NCBI GenBank assembly: GCA_004553545.1 | Contig: SFLD01000013.1 | Location: 1 to 46,444, forward strand | Length of the DNA: 46,444 nucleotides | From: Clostridiales bacterium | GTDB lineage: Bacteria; Bacillota; Clostridia; Oscillospirales; Oscillospiraceae | Direction: 5' to 3' | Part shown: positions 39,432 through 46,444 of the stretch, in pieces | Layout of the letters: every line of letters begins with the position of its first letter | How positions within the stretch are numbered: position 1 is the stretch's first letter | Program-made: the position numbers and the translations under genes | Notes under the pieces: model-generated | What the model was told of the DNA's origin: nothing | Databases searched by the model: none | What the model saw: only the letters and a program-made list of their open reading frames with translations

Positions 39432-39800
39432 CTATACCATTCGTTGGTGCGGCAGGCCGAAGCTCACCGCGATGGCGAGGTCGATCTTCTCCATCAGCCT
39501 CTCATCCACCCGGCCCATCCGCTCCCGCAGGCGCTTTTTGTCCAGGGTGCGCACCTGCTCCAAAAGGACGGTGGAGGTCTTACTGAGGCCGCAGCTCTCA
39601 TCCACCGGGATCTCGATGTGGGTGGGGAGCCGGGCCTTGCCGGTCTGGGAGGTAATGGCGGCCGCGATGACGGTGGGGCTGTAGCGGTTGCCGGTGTCGT
39701 TCTGGATGATCAGCACCGGCCGGACCCCGCCCTGCTCGCTGCCCACCACCGGCGAGAGGTCGGCGTAGTAGATCTCGCCGCGTCTGACAGTTGTCTCCAC
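39432..39800 (-). CDS. mazF: MazF/PemK-family endoribonuclease (EndoA type)
   Basis: 122 residues starting at GTG (GGAG about 11 bases upstream). Sequence-specific mRNA endonuclease fold: RRGEIYYADLSPVVGSEQGGVRPVLIIQND, SPTVIAAAITSQ, LPTHIEIP and STVLLEQVRTLDKKRL, the same pattern as Bacillus NdoA. It lies downstream of alr as in Bacillus, but the antitoxin gene ndoAI/mazE that normally sits between is absent: the 160-base gap has no small reading frame with a ribosome site. Toxicity must be controlled elsewhere or is low. Confidence 0.93.
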   Translation of the reverse strand: METTVRRGEIYYADLSPVVGSEQGGVRPVLIIQNDTGNRYSPTVIAAAITSQTGKARLPTHIEIPVDESCGLSKTSTVLLEQVRTLDKKRLRERMGRVDERLMEKIDLAIAVSFGLPHQRMV

Positions 39801-39964
39801 TTGCGTTCACACTCCGCTGAAAAGAAGTACCCGTTCCCGCGCTCCGGCGGGAAGGCCACTCTCATTGTCCCACACGGCGGCAAAGTTTATACCGCCGGAT
39901 GGAACTCCCCGGGCAGGACGCCTCCCTGCCCCGCTCTCAGCCTATGCAAGCGCCCCTTGTCCGG

Positions 39965-41134
39965 TCACTCCATGATCCGCAGCTCCCGGGCGATCTCCTG
40001 CCCGCCGCTGAGGTAGACCCGCGGCACCCGCTTGGAAACGGCGCAGGTGAGCTCATAGGGGATGGTCCCCAGGATCGCGGCCAGATCGTCCACTCTCTGC
40101 CGCTGGCCGAAGATCTCCACCGTGTCCCCCACGTGAACGTCCGGCAGCGCCGTGAGGTCCACCATGCACATATCCATGCAGATGCGCCCGAGAAGGGGCG
40201 CCTTCCCCTGCTCCGTCACCACGCGCATCCTGCCGGAGAGTCCCCGGAAGAAGCCGTCGGCATAGCCGATGGGCAGCACGCCCACCCGCGTCCGCCCCTC
40301 CGTCCGGAAGGTCCGGCCATAGCTCACAGAGGTCCCGTCGTCGAAGACCTTGATGGTGGAGACGCTGGACTTCAGCGCCATCACCGGCCGGAGCCCCAGA
40401 GCCTCCGCGTCGTCCCCCACGCCGTAGAGGGCGATGCCGGGCCGCACCATGTCAAGGTAGGTCTCCGGGTACCTCGCAAGCGCCCCGCTGTTGGCGCAGT
40501 GGCGGATGGCGAAGCGGCAGCCCTTTCCCTCCAGCGCGTCCAGCACGGCGGTAAACACCGCGAACTGCTCTCTCGTATAGGCGACGCTCTCGGGATCGTC
40601 CATGTCCGAAGAGGAGAAGTGGGTGAAGATGCCCTCCGCCTCCAGCCCCGGCAGCGCGCAGGAGGCCGCGATGGCGGCGACCCCGGTCTCAAAATGCTCC
40701 CCCCGGACGAGAAAGCCCAGCCGGCTCATGCCGGTATCCACTTTGATGTGGACCTTCAGCGTGGCGCCGCAGCGGAGGGCCTCGGCGCTGTACTCCTCCG
40801 CCTTGGCCTGGGCGGAGACGGTCTGGGTGATGCCGTAGCGGATGAGCTCCGGCACCATGGCCGGGGGCGTGTGCCCCAGGATGAGGATGGGCATGGCGAT
40901 GCCCTTCCCCCGGAGCTCCCGGGCCTCGTCCAGGCTGGAGACCGCCAGGTAGTCCGCCCCCAGCTCCTCCAGCTTCCGGGCGATCTGCACCGCCCCGTGG
41001 CCGTAGGCGTCGGCCTTCACCACGCCAAGGTACCGGACCCCCGGGCCGGTCTTTTTCCTTGCCTGATGGTAGTTGTGTGCCAGGGCGTCCAGGTCGATCT
41101 CCGCCCAGGTCCTTCTCAGTATCCTGTCCTCCAT
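39965..41134 (-). CDS. alr: Alanine racemase
   Basis: 389 residues, PLP enzyme giving D-alanine for peptidoglycan. Motifs: RTWAEIDLDALAHNY, the PLP-lysine motif VVKADAYGHGA (Lys about 39), SSLDEARELR, VDTGMSRLGF, MVRPGIALYGV, the catalytic Tyr in GTSVSYGRTFRTE and the C-terminal RICMDMCMVDLT. Start at ATG with AAAGGTGACG upstream. Third gene of an nnrD-lipoprotein-alr-mazF order matching Bacillus ydcC-alr-ndoA. The gap before it has two stems (41156-41204). Confidence 0.96.
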   Translation of the reverse strand: MEDRILRRTWAEIDLDALAHNYHQARKKTGPGVRYLGVVKADAYGHGAVQIARKLEELGADYLAVSSLDEARELRGKGIAMPILILGHTPPAMVPELIRYGITQTVSAQAKAEEYSAEALRCGATLKVHIKVDTGMSRLGFLVRGEHFETGVAAIAASCALPGLEAEGIFTHFSSSDMDDPESVAYTREQFAVFTAVLDALEGKGCRFAIRHCANSGALARYPETYLDMVRPGIALYGVGDDAEALGLRPVMALKSSVSTIKVFDDGTSVSYGRTFRTEGRTRVGVLPIGYADGFFRGLSGRMRVVTEQGKAPLLGRICMDMCMVDLTALPDVHVGDTVEIFGQRQRVDDLAAILGTIPYELTCAVSKRVPRVYLSGGQEIARELRIME

Positions 41135-41155
41135 AGAGGGTCGTCACCTTTCCCT

Positions 41156-41204
41156 GCGCCCGTTCCCCGGGCGCTTCTCTCTGACGCCGGATGCCCGGCG
41201 TCAG
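41156..41204 (-). repeat. Two intercistronic hairpins before alr
   Basis: GCGCCCG/CGGGCGC (41156-41174) and CTGACGCCGG/CCGGCGTCAG (41181-41204, 4-base loop). The second overlaps the stop of the lipoprotein gene. No U-tract; possible attenuating or stabilising structures. Confidence 0.6.
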
Positions 41205-41815
41205 TCCGTATTCTCTTCTACTGTATCACAAGTTTCCCCAAAGGTAAAGTCCGTAAACGCGGCCTTCAGCACTACGGTCCCCTCCACGGCGATCTCGCCG
41301 TAGACCGGGACGCCGTCCCCCTCCCGGAGGTAGAGGGTGGAGACGATCTTGCCGCCCTCCTCCCCCGTCCGGTCCAGGGTCAGCCGGAGGCAGGGCTCCT
41401 CCCCCACCGTCTCCCGGCTCTCGGAGAGCAGCCAGCCCTCCCGCGCCGCCGCCATCAGCTCCGGCAGGCACTCCATGGGGGAGAGCTTCTCCGAACTCAC
41501 CGTCCCGGCTCCCAGCACCAGGTCCCGATAGCGGAGCGTCAGGTCCTCCCCGTCGATCTCTGCGATGACTCCCGCCGCCGTCTCCGGCGCCAGGACCTCC
41601 ACCGTGGTGACGCCCTCGGGGTCATACTCGCAGCGCAGGGTAAAGTCCCCCACGGTCCCGTCCTCCCCACTTAGGCGGACCTCCGCCGTCATGGCGCAGC
41701 CCGTCATCTCCCGGTAGGGCTGCCGCAGTGCCTCCGCCGCGCTCTCCTCCCCCGCGCCGCAGCCCATCAGCAGCAGGCACAGGGCCATCATCGGTACGCA
41801 CGATCCCTTGCGCAC
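41201..41815 (-). CDS. LolA/YdcC-like lipoprotein
   Basis: 204 residues starting at GTG, with AGGAGGAATTGG directly upstream. Lipobox LLMGC (Cys19). The rest is a beta-rich LolA/RseB-like domain: MTAEVRLSGEDGTVGDFTLRCEYDPEG, VIAEIDGEDLTLRYRDLVLG, CLRLTLDR and GGKIVSTLYLREGDGVPVYGEI. The same kind of gene (ydcC) lies upstream of alr in Bacillus. Function of this family in Gram-positives is unknown. Fifteen bases after nnrD. Confidence 0.82.
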   Translation of the reverse strand: MRKGSCVPMMALCLLLMGCGAGEESAAEALRQPYREMTGCAMTAEVRLSGEDGTVGDFTLRCEYDPEGVTTVEVLAPETAAGVIAEIDGEDLTLRYRDLVLGAGTVSSEKLSPMECLPELMAAAREGWLLSESRETVGEEPCLRLTLDRTGEEGGKIVSTLYLREGDGVPVYGEIAVEGTVVLKAAFTDFTFGETCDTVEENTD

Positions 41816-41830
41816 CCAATTCCTCCTTTT

Positions 41831-42691
41831 TTACTCCGTCAGCTCCCGGAAGGCCAGAGGCAGGCAGCTCAAAAGGTCCTCCGGCGTCATGGCGTACTCC
41901 GTCCAGGCCGCCGCGGCCAGGTCTCCGGCCCGCCCGTGGAGCCAGTTTCCCAGCGCCGCCGCCTGGGTGGGACCGGCCCCCTGGGCGAGAAGCGCCGCGA
42001 TGAGCCCCGTCAGCACATCCCCGCTGCCGCCCTTGGCCATGCCGCAGTTGCCGGTGGCGTTCTCCAGCACCGTGCCCCAGGGCGTTGCCGTAAGGCTCCG
42101 GTGCCCCTTCAAGATGAGCCAGCACCCGTGGGCCACGGCGAAGTTCCTCGCCGCCTGGACCCTTCCGCCGGAGAGATCCCCGATCCGGGCGAACTCCCCC
42201 TCATGGGGCGTCAGCACCGTGACCCGTCCCCGCCTTCCGTCCAGGATATCTATATGCCCCGCCAGGGCGTTGATGCCATCGGCGTCCAGCACTATGGGCT
42301 TTTCCGTCTCCGAGAGCAGCTGCCGGACCAGCTCCGCCGTCTCCGCCCGCCGCCCGAGGCCCGGCCCCAGGGCCAGCACGTCGCAGCGGGAGAGCCTCTC
42401 CCGGATGCCCTCCAGCGCCCGGAGGGAAAGCCCTCCGTCCTCCGCCGCCAGGGGGAAGGGCATGGCGGAGGTACACTTCACTGCTTCCACGGGCCAGATG
42501 TCCTCCGGCACCCCCAGGTGAACGAGGCCGCAGCCGCCCCGGACGGCCCCCTCCGCCGTGAGCCAGGCGGCCCCGGTGTAGCCGGCGCTCCCCGCCAGCG
42601 CCAAGACCTCGCCGAAGCTGCCCTTGTGGCCCTCCGGGTCGCGCTTCGGCAGCGCCTCCCGGGCGTAGTCCCTTTCCACGATCCATTCCAT
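41831..42691 (-). CDS. nnrD: ADP-dependent NAD(P)H-hydrate dehydratase (NnrD)
   Basis: 286 residues of the YjeF_C/ribokinase-like family that repairs hydrated NAD(P)H. Motifs: KGSFGEVLALAGSAGYTGAAWL, LALGPGLGR, PIVLDADGINALAG, VLTPHEGEFARI, LKGHRSLT and NATGNCGMAKGGSGDVLTGLIAALLAQG (catalytic Asp in GSGDVL). The epimerase (YjeF_N) half found in many bifunctional Nnr proteins is missing, so an epimerase, if present, is encoded elsewhere. First gene of the alr run. Confidence 0.94.
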   Translation of the reverse strand: MEWIVERDYAREALPKRDPEGHKGSFGEVLALAGSAGYTGAAWLTAEGAVRGGCGLVHLGVPEDIWPVEAVKCTSAMPFPLAAEDGGLSLRALEGIRERLSRCDVLALGPGLGRRAETAELVRQLLSETEKPIVLDADGINALAGHIDILDGRRGRVTVLTPHEGEFARIGDLSGGRVQAARNFAVAHGCWLILKGHRSLTATPWGTVLENATGNCGMAKGGSGDVLTGLIAALLAQGAGPTQAAALGNWLHGRAGDLAAAAWTEYAMTPEDLLSCLPLAFRELTE

Positions 42692-42738
42692 GGCGGATCC
42701 TCCCTTCCCGGCCCCGGGCCGGATGATCTTCTCCCCCC

Positions 42739-42767
42739 ATTATACCCGCTCCCGCCCCCCGCCGCAA
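42739..42767 (-). promoter_or_regulatory. Promoter of the nnrD-lipoprotein-alr-mazF run
   Basis: Minus strand: -35 TTGCGG (42762-42767), 17-base spacer, -10 TATAAT (42739-42744). Confidence 0.65.
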
Positions 42768-42787
42768 GGCCGCGTCCGGGGGGAAAC

Positions 42788-42816
42788 TTGCATTTTCCGC
42801 CGAACCGTGCTACAAT
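42788..42816 (+). promoter_or_regulatory. Distal promoter upstream of the acyltransferase-like gene
   Basis: -35 TTGCAT (42788-42793), 17-base spacer, extended -10 TGCTACAAT (TACAAT 42811-42816). Followed by a stem TTTCCGGCC/GGCCGGAAA (42826-42846). It reuses the GTGCTACAATG string seen at 33101. Confidence 0.6.
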
Positions 42817-42941
42817 GCCCCCGGCTTTCCGGCCTGGGGCCGGAAAAACTCAGGGGGCACGCTTCCCAGCTTTTTCCTCTCATCTTTCCAGGATTTAATA
42901 CTTTTTTAAGATTTCCGCCCGGTCTTTTCCCGCCGAGAACC

Positions 42942-42970
42942 TTGCCCCCGGCCCAAAAACGCGGTATAAT
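42942..42970 (+). promoter_or_regulatory. Proximal promoter of the acyltransferase-like/ligase operon
   Basis: -35 TTGCCC (42942-42947), 17-base spacer, -10 TATAAT (42965-42970), leader of about 85 bases. The 369-base gap before the gene otherwise holds only the distal promoter and the nnrD promoter. Confidence 0.68.
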
Positions 42971-43060
42971 ACGGCGTTGGTCTTCCTGACCGGCGCGCCC
43001 ATCCCAAAGAAACGGCGGCCTCCGCCGCCCCCGCCTCCGGCGGGAGAAAGAAGGACAGTT

Positions 43061-43933
43061 ATGGCTGAAAGACGCTTCGGCGACCGCCGGGACGCCACGC
43101 TCCTGCGGGACACCGACGCCCTGCATTTCATCATGGGCATCATCTACCCCAACCGGGCCGACAACGAGGCTTACATCGCCGAGCGGGTGAATCTGGAGCC
43201 CATCAAGGCGTACCTCGCAAAGAAAAACGTGGAGGGCATCCCCTTCAAGTATACCTTTTTCCACGTGATCCTCACGGCTCTCGTGAAGACCGTGACCCTC
43301 CGCCCCAAGCTCAACCGCTTCTACGCCAACGAGAACTACTACCAGCGGAACAAGATCACGGCGGGCTTCGTCATCAAGAAGGAGTTCTCCGACGGCAGCG
43401 AGGAGGCCATGGCCCTGCTGGAGGCCAAACCCGACGCCACCATCGACACCATCCACGAGGAGATCCGCCGCCAGGTCCAGGCCACCCGGAACGAGCAGAA
43501 GATGAACACCACCGACAACAGCATGGACATCCTCAATAAGCTCCCCCGCTTTCTCTCCAAGACCGCCATCCGCTTCATCCGCTTCCTGGACCGCCACGGC
43601 TGGTGCCCGGATTTCCTCATCGGGGACGATCCCAACTATAGCTCCGTCTTTCTCTCCAACCTGGGCTCCATCCGTCTCCGCAGCGGCTACCACCACCTCA
43701 CCAACTGGGGCACCAGCTCCCTCTTCTGCATCATCGGAGAGAAGAAGTGGACTCCGCTCTACGACCAGAACGGTCTTGTGGAGATGCGGGAGACCGTGGA
43801 CCTGGGCCTCACCGTGGACGAGCGCATCGCCGACGGCTACTACTACTCCAAGAGCATCCGGCTCTTCAAATACCTGCTGGAACATCCCGAGCTGCTGGAG
43901 CAGCCCCTGAATACGGAGGTCGAATATGACTGA
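43061..43933 (+). CDS. 2-oxoacid dehydrogenase E2/CAT-fold protein without the catalytic His
   Basis: 290 residues from the ATG at 43061 (AGAAGGACAGTT upstream). The fold is that of the E2 acyltransferase catalytic domain: FHVILTALVKTV, SSVFLSNLGSIRLRSGYHHLTNWGTSSLFCIIGE, then LGLTVDERIADGYYYSKSI followed by YLLEHPELL. Active E2 and CAT enzymes have DHRxxDG or HHxxxDG; here the His is Glu254 (DERIADG), so ordinary acyl transfer is doubtful. Eight-base overlap with the acyl-CoA synthetase gene shows they are made together. May be an inactive partner or a changed acyltransferase. Confidence 0.82.
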   Translation: MAERRFGDRRDATLLRDTDALHFIMGIIYPNRADNEAYIAERVNLEPIKAYLAKKNVEGIPFKYTFFHVILTALVKTVTLRPKLNRFYANENYYQRNKITAGFVIKKEFSDGSEEAMALLEAKPDATIDTIHEEIRRQVQATRNEQKMNTTDNSMDILNKLPRFLSKTAIRFIRFLDRHGWCPDFLIGDDPNYSSVFLSNLGSIRLRSGYHHLTNWGTSSLFCIIGEKKWTPLYDQNGLVEMRETVDLGLTVDERIADGYYYSKSIRLFKYLLEHPELLEQPLNTEVEYD

Positions 43934-45701
43934 GATCACTGCCAGAACGCCCTGGGAAGGCTCCATGGGCGGCATCCCCATGCACCTTGATTACTTTGAC
44001 GGCTCCATGTTTGAGGCGGTGGAGCGCATCGCCATGAAGTATCCCCGGAATGTCGCCTTTGACTTCATGGGCCGCCCCACCACCTATTCCCGCCTGGTGA
44101 ACGAGATCAAGAACTGCGCCCGGGCTCTCCGCACCATCGGCGTCCGGGAGGGCGACCGGGTCACCATCGCCATGCCCAACTGCCCCCAGGCCATCTTCCT
44201 CTTCTACGCCGTGAACCTGGTGGGCGGCGTCGCCAACATGATCCACCCCCTCTCCGCCGAGAAGGAGATCGAGTTCTACCTCAACGAGTCCGAGAGCGTC
44301 ACCGCCATCACCCTGGACCAGTTCTACCACAAGTTTGAGCGCATCCGCCAGAACACCAAGGTGGTGAACATCATCATCGCCAGCGTGAAGGATGAGCTCA
44401 GCCGCCCGGTGAAGGCCGGCTACATGCTCACCGAGGGCCGCAAGATCGCGAAGATCCCCAAGGACGCCCCCGTCATCCGCTGGCGGGAGTTCATGAACAT
44501 GGGCCGCTCCTGCTTCTGGAACTATGCCGTCAAGCGCACCGGCGACGATCCCGCCGTCATTCTCTACTCCGGCGGCACCACCGGCACCACCAAGGGCATC
44601 GTCCTCACCAACCGCAACTTCAACGCCCTGGGCCAGCAGATCATCGCCACCAACCCCATGTTCCGCCCCGGGGACAAGATGCTCTCCGCCATGCCCCTCT
44701 TCCACGGCTTCGGCCTGGGCGTGTGCATCCACTCCATGCTCTCCCAGGGCGGGCGCTGCATCCTGGTGCCCCGCTTCACTGCCAAGAGCTACGCCAAGCT
44801 CATCACCAAGTACCAGTGCAACTTCATCGCCGGCGTCCCCACCCTCTACGAGGCGCTGCTGCGCCTGCCCAGCATGGACGGCGCGGACCTCAGCTGCCTG
44901 AAGGGCGTCTTCTCCGGCGGCGACAGCCTCTCCATTGAGCTCAAGAAGAAGCTCGACAAGTTCCTCTATGACCACAAGGCCGTCATCCAGGTCCGGGAGG
45001 GCTACGGCACCACCGAGACCGTCACCGCCTGCTGCCTGACGCCCCCCAAGATGTTCAAGGAGGGCAGCATCGGCATCCCCTTCCCGGATACCTACATCAA
45101 GATCGTGAAGCCCGACACCGACGAGGAGCTGCCCTACGGCCAGGAGGGCGAGATCCTGCTGGCGGGCCCCACCGTCATGAAGGAGTACATGAACCACCCC
45201 GACGAGACCGCCAAGACCCTCCGCCATCACGCGGACGGCCTCACCTGGGTCTATACCGGGGATCTCGGCGTCATGGATGAGGAGGGCTTCATCTACTTCC
45301 GGGGCCGGGCCAAGCGGATGATCGTCTCCTCCGGCTACAACGTCTACCCCGGCCAGATCGAGAACATCCTGGACGCCAGCGACATGGTGCAGATGTCCTG
45401 CGTCATCGGCGTCCCCGACCCCTACCGGATGCAGAAGGTCAAGGCCTTCGTGAAGCTGGCCCCCGAGGTCCCCGCCAACGACGCCACCAAGCAGGCCCTT
45501 CTGAGCTACTGTGCCAAGCACATCGCCAAGTACGCCATGCCCTACGACATCGAGTTCCGGGAGGACATGCCCAAGACCCTCGTGGGCAAGGTGGCCTACC
45601 GGGTCCTGGAGGACGAGGAGAAGGCCAAGCTGGCTGCCCAGTCCGGCGAGGCCGCCCAGCCCGAAGCCAAGCCCGCGGAAAGCAAGTCCGAGGAAAAGTG
45701 A
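43926..45701 (+). CDS. Acyl-CoA synthetase (AMP-forming, ANL superfamily)
   Basis: 591 residues. It activates a carboxylic acid with ATP and joins it to CoA (or another thiol). Motifs: P-loop YSGGTTGTTKGI (214-225), YGTTETVTACC, the VYTGDLGVMDEEGFIYFRGRAKRMI hinge region, SSGYNVYPGQIEN and the catalytic Lys in KTLVGKVAYR (about K555). A 32-residue Ala/Glu/Lys-rich tail follows the catalytic region and may be disordered. Translationally coupled to the E2-fold gene; substrate likely a fatty or aromatic acid, not determined. Confidence 0.92.
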   Translation: MTEITARTPWEGSMGGIPMHLDYFDGSMFEAVERIAMKYPRNVAFDFMGRPTTYSRLVNEIKNCARALRTIGVREGDRVTIAMPNCPQAIFLFYAVNLVGGVANMIHPLSAEKEIEFYLNESESVTAITLDQFYHKFERIRQNTKVVNIIIASVKDELSRPVKAGYMLTEGRKIAKIPKDAPVIRWREFMNMGRSCFWNYAVKRTGDDPAVILYSGGTTGTTKGIVLTNRNFNALGQQIIATNPMFRPGDKMLSAMPLFHGFGLGVCIHSMLSQGGRCILVPRFTAKSYAKLITKYQCNFIAGVPTLYEALLRLPSMDGADLSCLKGVFSGGDSLSIELKKKLDKFLYDHKAVIQVREGYGTTETVTACCLTPPKMFKEGSIGIPFPDTYIKIVKPDTDEELPYGQEGEILLAGPTVMKEYMNHPDETAKTLRHHADGLTWVYTGDLGVMDEEGFIYFRGRAKRMIVSSGYNVYPGQIENILDASDMVQMSCVIGVPDPYRMQKVKAFVKLAPEVPANDATKQALLSYCAKHIAKYAMPYDIEFREDMPKTLVGKVAYRVLEDEEKAKLAAQSGEAAQPEAKPAESKSEEK

Positions 45702-45709
45702 TCCCCCAC

Positions 45710-45739
45710 AAGGGCCGCCCATCCGGGCGGCCCTTTCCC
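45710..45739 (+). terminator. Terminator after the acyl-CoA synthetase
   Basis: Stem AAGGGCCGCCC/GGGCGGCCCTT (45710-45735), 4-base loop, then TCCC; the U-tract is short. Confidence 0.75.
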
Positions 45740-45835
45740 ATCCCCCGCAAGCCACAGGGACCATACCCCCGACGCCCCGTCCCCCGCAGCCCGTAGGATC
45801 CGATGCCCCCATCGGCCCCCGCAGAAACTTCCGGC

Positions 45836-45990
45836 AACCGCGTAGGGGCGGGGCTCCGTCCCCGCCCGTTCCCCCGGATCTGCTGCCCCTCCCGATAACC
45901 CCGTAGGGGCGACCCTACGGGGCCGCCCGCTCCCCCGTCCCCCGCAGGGCCGATTCTCAATTATCAATTATCAATTGTTAATTGTAATTG
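45836..45990. repeat. GTAGGGGCG palindromic repeats and TCAATTA repeats
   Basis: Two related units start with CGTAGGGGCG (45841 and 45902). The first forms GGGCGGGG/CCCCGCCC (45846-45867), the second CCGTAGGG/CCCTACGG (45901-45920). Directly after come TCAATTATCAATTATCAATTG and GTTAATTGTAATTG (about 45956-45990), an abrupt AT-rich block of direct and inverted repeats. This looks like dispersed intergenic repeats flanking an operon boundary. No gene in 45702-46346. Confidence 0.65.
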
Positions 45991-46061
45991 TTCCTGCTCA
46001 ATTCTCCCTTTCCCCTCTTGCTTTTCTCCCATTTCCGTGGTAAAGTGGCAGTTAGTATACG

Positions 46062-46297
46062 AAAACCATGCGAGGAACGGGAAAATAACCGGGAAACGCC
46101 GCCAAGAGAGGGTCGGTCATCGGCTGAGAGCCGGCCTGCGGATCTGTCCGGTTTGGTTCGCCCGGGAGCAGCCATGGAGACATGGACGGCCGCCCGCCGT
46201 TACCGGGCGCACAAGTGCGTGCCATGCGGCACGAATTTGGGTGGTACCGCGGAAGGCAGCGCCTTTCGTCCCAATGTCGGGGCGAAGGCGCTTTTTT
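46062..46297 (+). promoter_or_regulatory. T-box riboswitch (tRNA-Phe) upstream of pheS
   Basis: The diagnostic T-box GGGTGGTACCGCGG is at 46239-46252, with the preceding AATTT. Stem I features include the AGAGAGGG element near 46112. The likely specifier is TTC (Phe, 46157-46159) in GGTTCGCCC; TTT at 46152-46154 would also be a Phe codon. The terminator is GCGCCTTTCGTCCC / GGGGCGAAGGCGC (46259-46291) followed by TTTTTT. Uncharged tRNA-Phe would favour the antiterminator and switch pheS on. A weak promoter (TTCCGT, 17 bases, TATACG 46056-46061) precedes it. Confidence 0.93.
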
Positions 46298-46346
46298 GCT
46301 GCCCCGTTTCCCTCATCATCCCATTCTGAAAAGGAGTATCCATACC

Positions 46347-46444
46347 ATGAAGCAGCAGTTGGAAGTCATCCGCGCCGCGGCGCTGGATGCCATCGCCGAG
46401 ACCAAGGCCGCCGAAGACCTGGCGGCCCTCCGGGTGAAGTACCT
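46347..46444 (+). CDS. pheS: Phenylalanyl-tRNA synthetase alpha subunit (5' part)
   Basis: First 32 codons only; the window ends inside the gene. MKQQLEVIRAAALDAIAETK with AAEDLAALRVKYL is the N-terminal coiled-coil tRNA-binding arm of PheS. AAGGAGTATCCATACC precedes the ATG, and a Phe T-box lies immediately upstream. pheT is expected downstream. Confidence 0.9.
   Translation, partial: MKQQLEVIRAAALDAIAETKAAEDLAALRVKY

Noticed and set aside
39801..39964. Hidden mazE/ndoAI antitoxin between alr and mazF
   Set aside because: No frame of useful length with start and ribosome site was found on the minus strand.

Overview
The window looks like the chromosome of a GC-rich gut-type anaerobic Firmicute of the Oscillospiraceae (Oscillibacter/Dysosmobacter/Lawsonibacter-like). 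This is an inference from GC-rich codon use combined with clear Gram-positive features: class B sortase, T-box, L-box and c-di-GMP-I riboswitches, a LolA-like lipoprotein-alr-mazF gene order, and strong GC-rich rho-independent terminators. There is no rRNA, tRNA or CRISPR array.

Layout. (1) 1-530: AT-richer edge of a probable integrative element. It holds the first codons of an XRE-type regulator behind a consensus promoter and supplies a foreign tail to rlmD, the probable attachment gene. (2) 530-8713: rlmD, a tandem XRE pair facing a small DUF6809-like gene, a hairpin-rich gap, a beta-CASP RNase-like hydrolase, secA and pgeF. (3) 8710-12240: an orphan family-5 solute-binding lipoprotein, then a class III CoA-transferase beside a hotdog enzyme closely resembling beta-alanyl-CoA:ammonia lyase, suggesting beta-amino-acid activation and deamination. 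(4) 12737-24917: an envelope/appendage region. It has a transglutaminase-like lipoprotein, a stripped-down type IV pilus/T2SS cluster (GspF-like, four small membrane or pilin-like proteins, PilT-like ATPase), a hypothetical gene, a c-di-GMP-I riboswitch, a von Willebrand/SpaA/MucBP surface adhesin with a PPKTG sorting signal, a class B sortase and birA. A divergent BTAD regulator with a degenerate GGDEF-like C-terminus faces this block. (5) 25052-27008: an NhaC-type transporter behind a complete lysine riboswitch. (6) 27104-30675: an AlgI/AlgJ-like O-acetylation pair plus a Nudix-DUF523 fusion. (7) 30876-38844: a cell-wall-anchored 5'-nucleotidase, a dihydropyrimidinase homologue that has lost most metal ligands, a subtilase lipoprotein, a frameshifted DUF4330-type gene and a GT4-CsaB fusion. 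(8) 38864-42691: nnrD, LolA-like lipoprotein, alr, mazF (no antitoxin gene), secreted protein. (9) 43061-45701: an E2/CAT-fold protein lacking the catalytic His, overlapping an acyl-CoA synthetase. (10) 45702-46444: palindromic and AT-rich repeats, then a T-box in front of pheS, which runs off the window.

The most coherent system is region 4. A c-di-GMP sensor sits directly in front of a sortase-anchored adhesin, next to a pilus-like machine and opposite a regulator with a GGDEF-derived domain, so surface attachment is probably set by c-di-GMP. The most unexpected items are the dihydropyrimidinase and acyltransferase pseudoenzymes, the beta-aminoacyl-CoA lyase/CoA-transferase pair and the rlmD integration scar.
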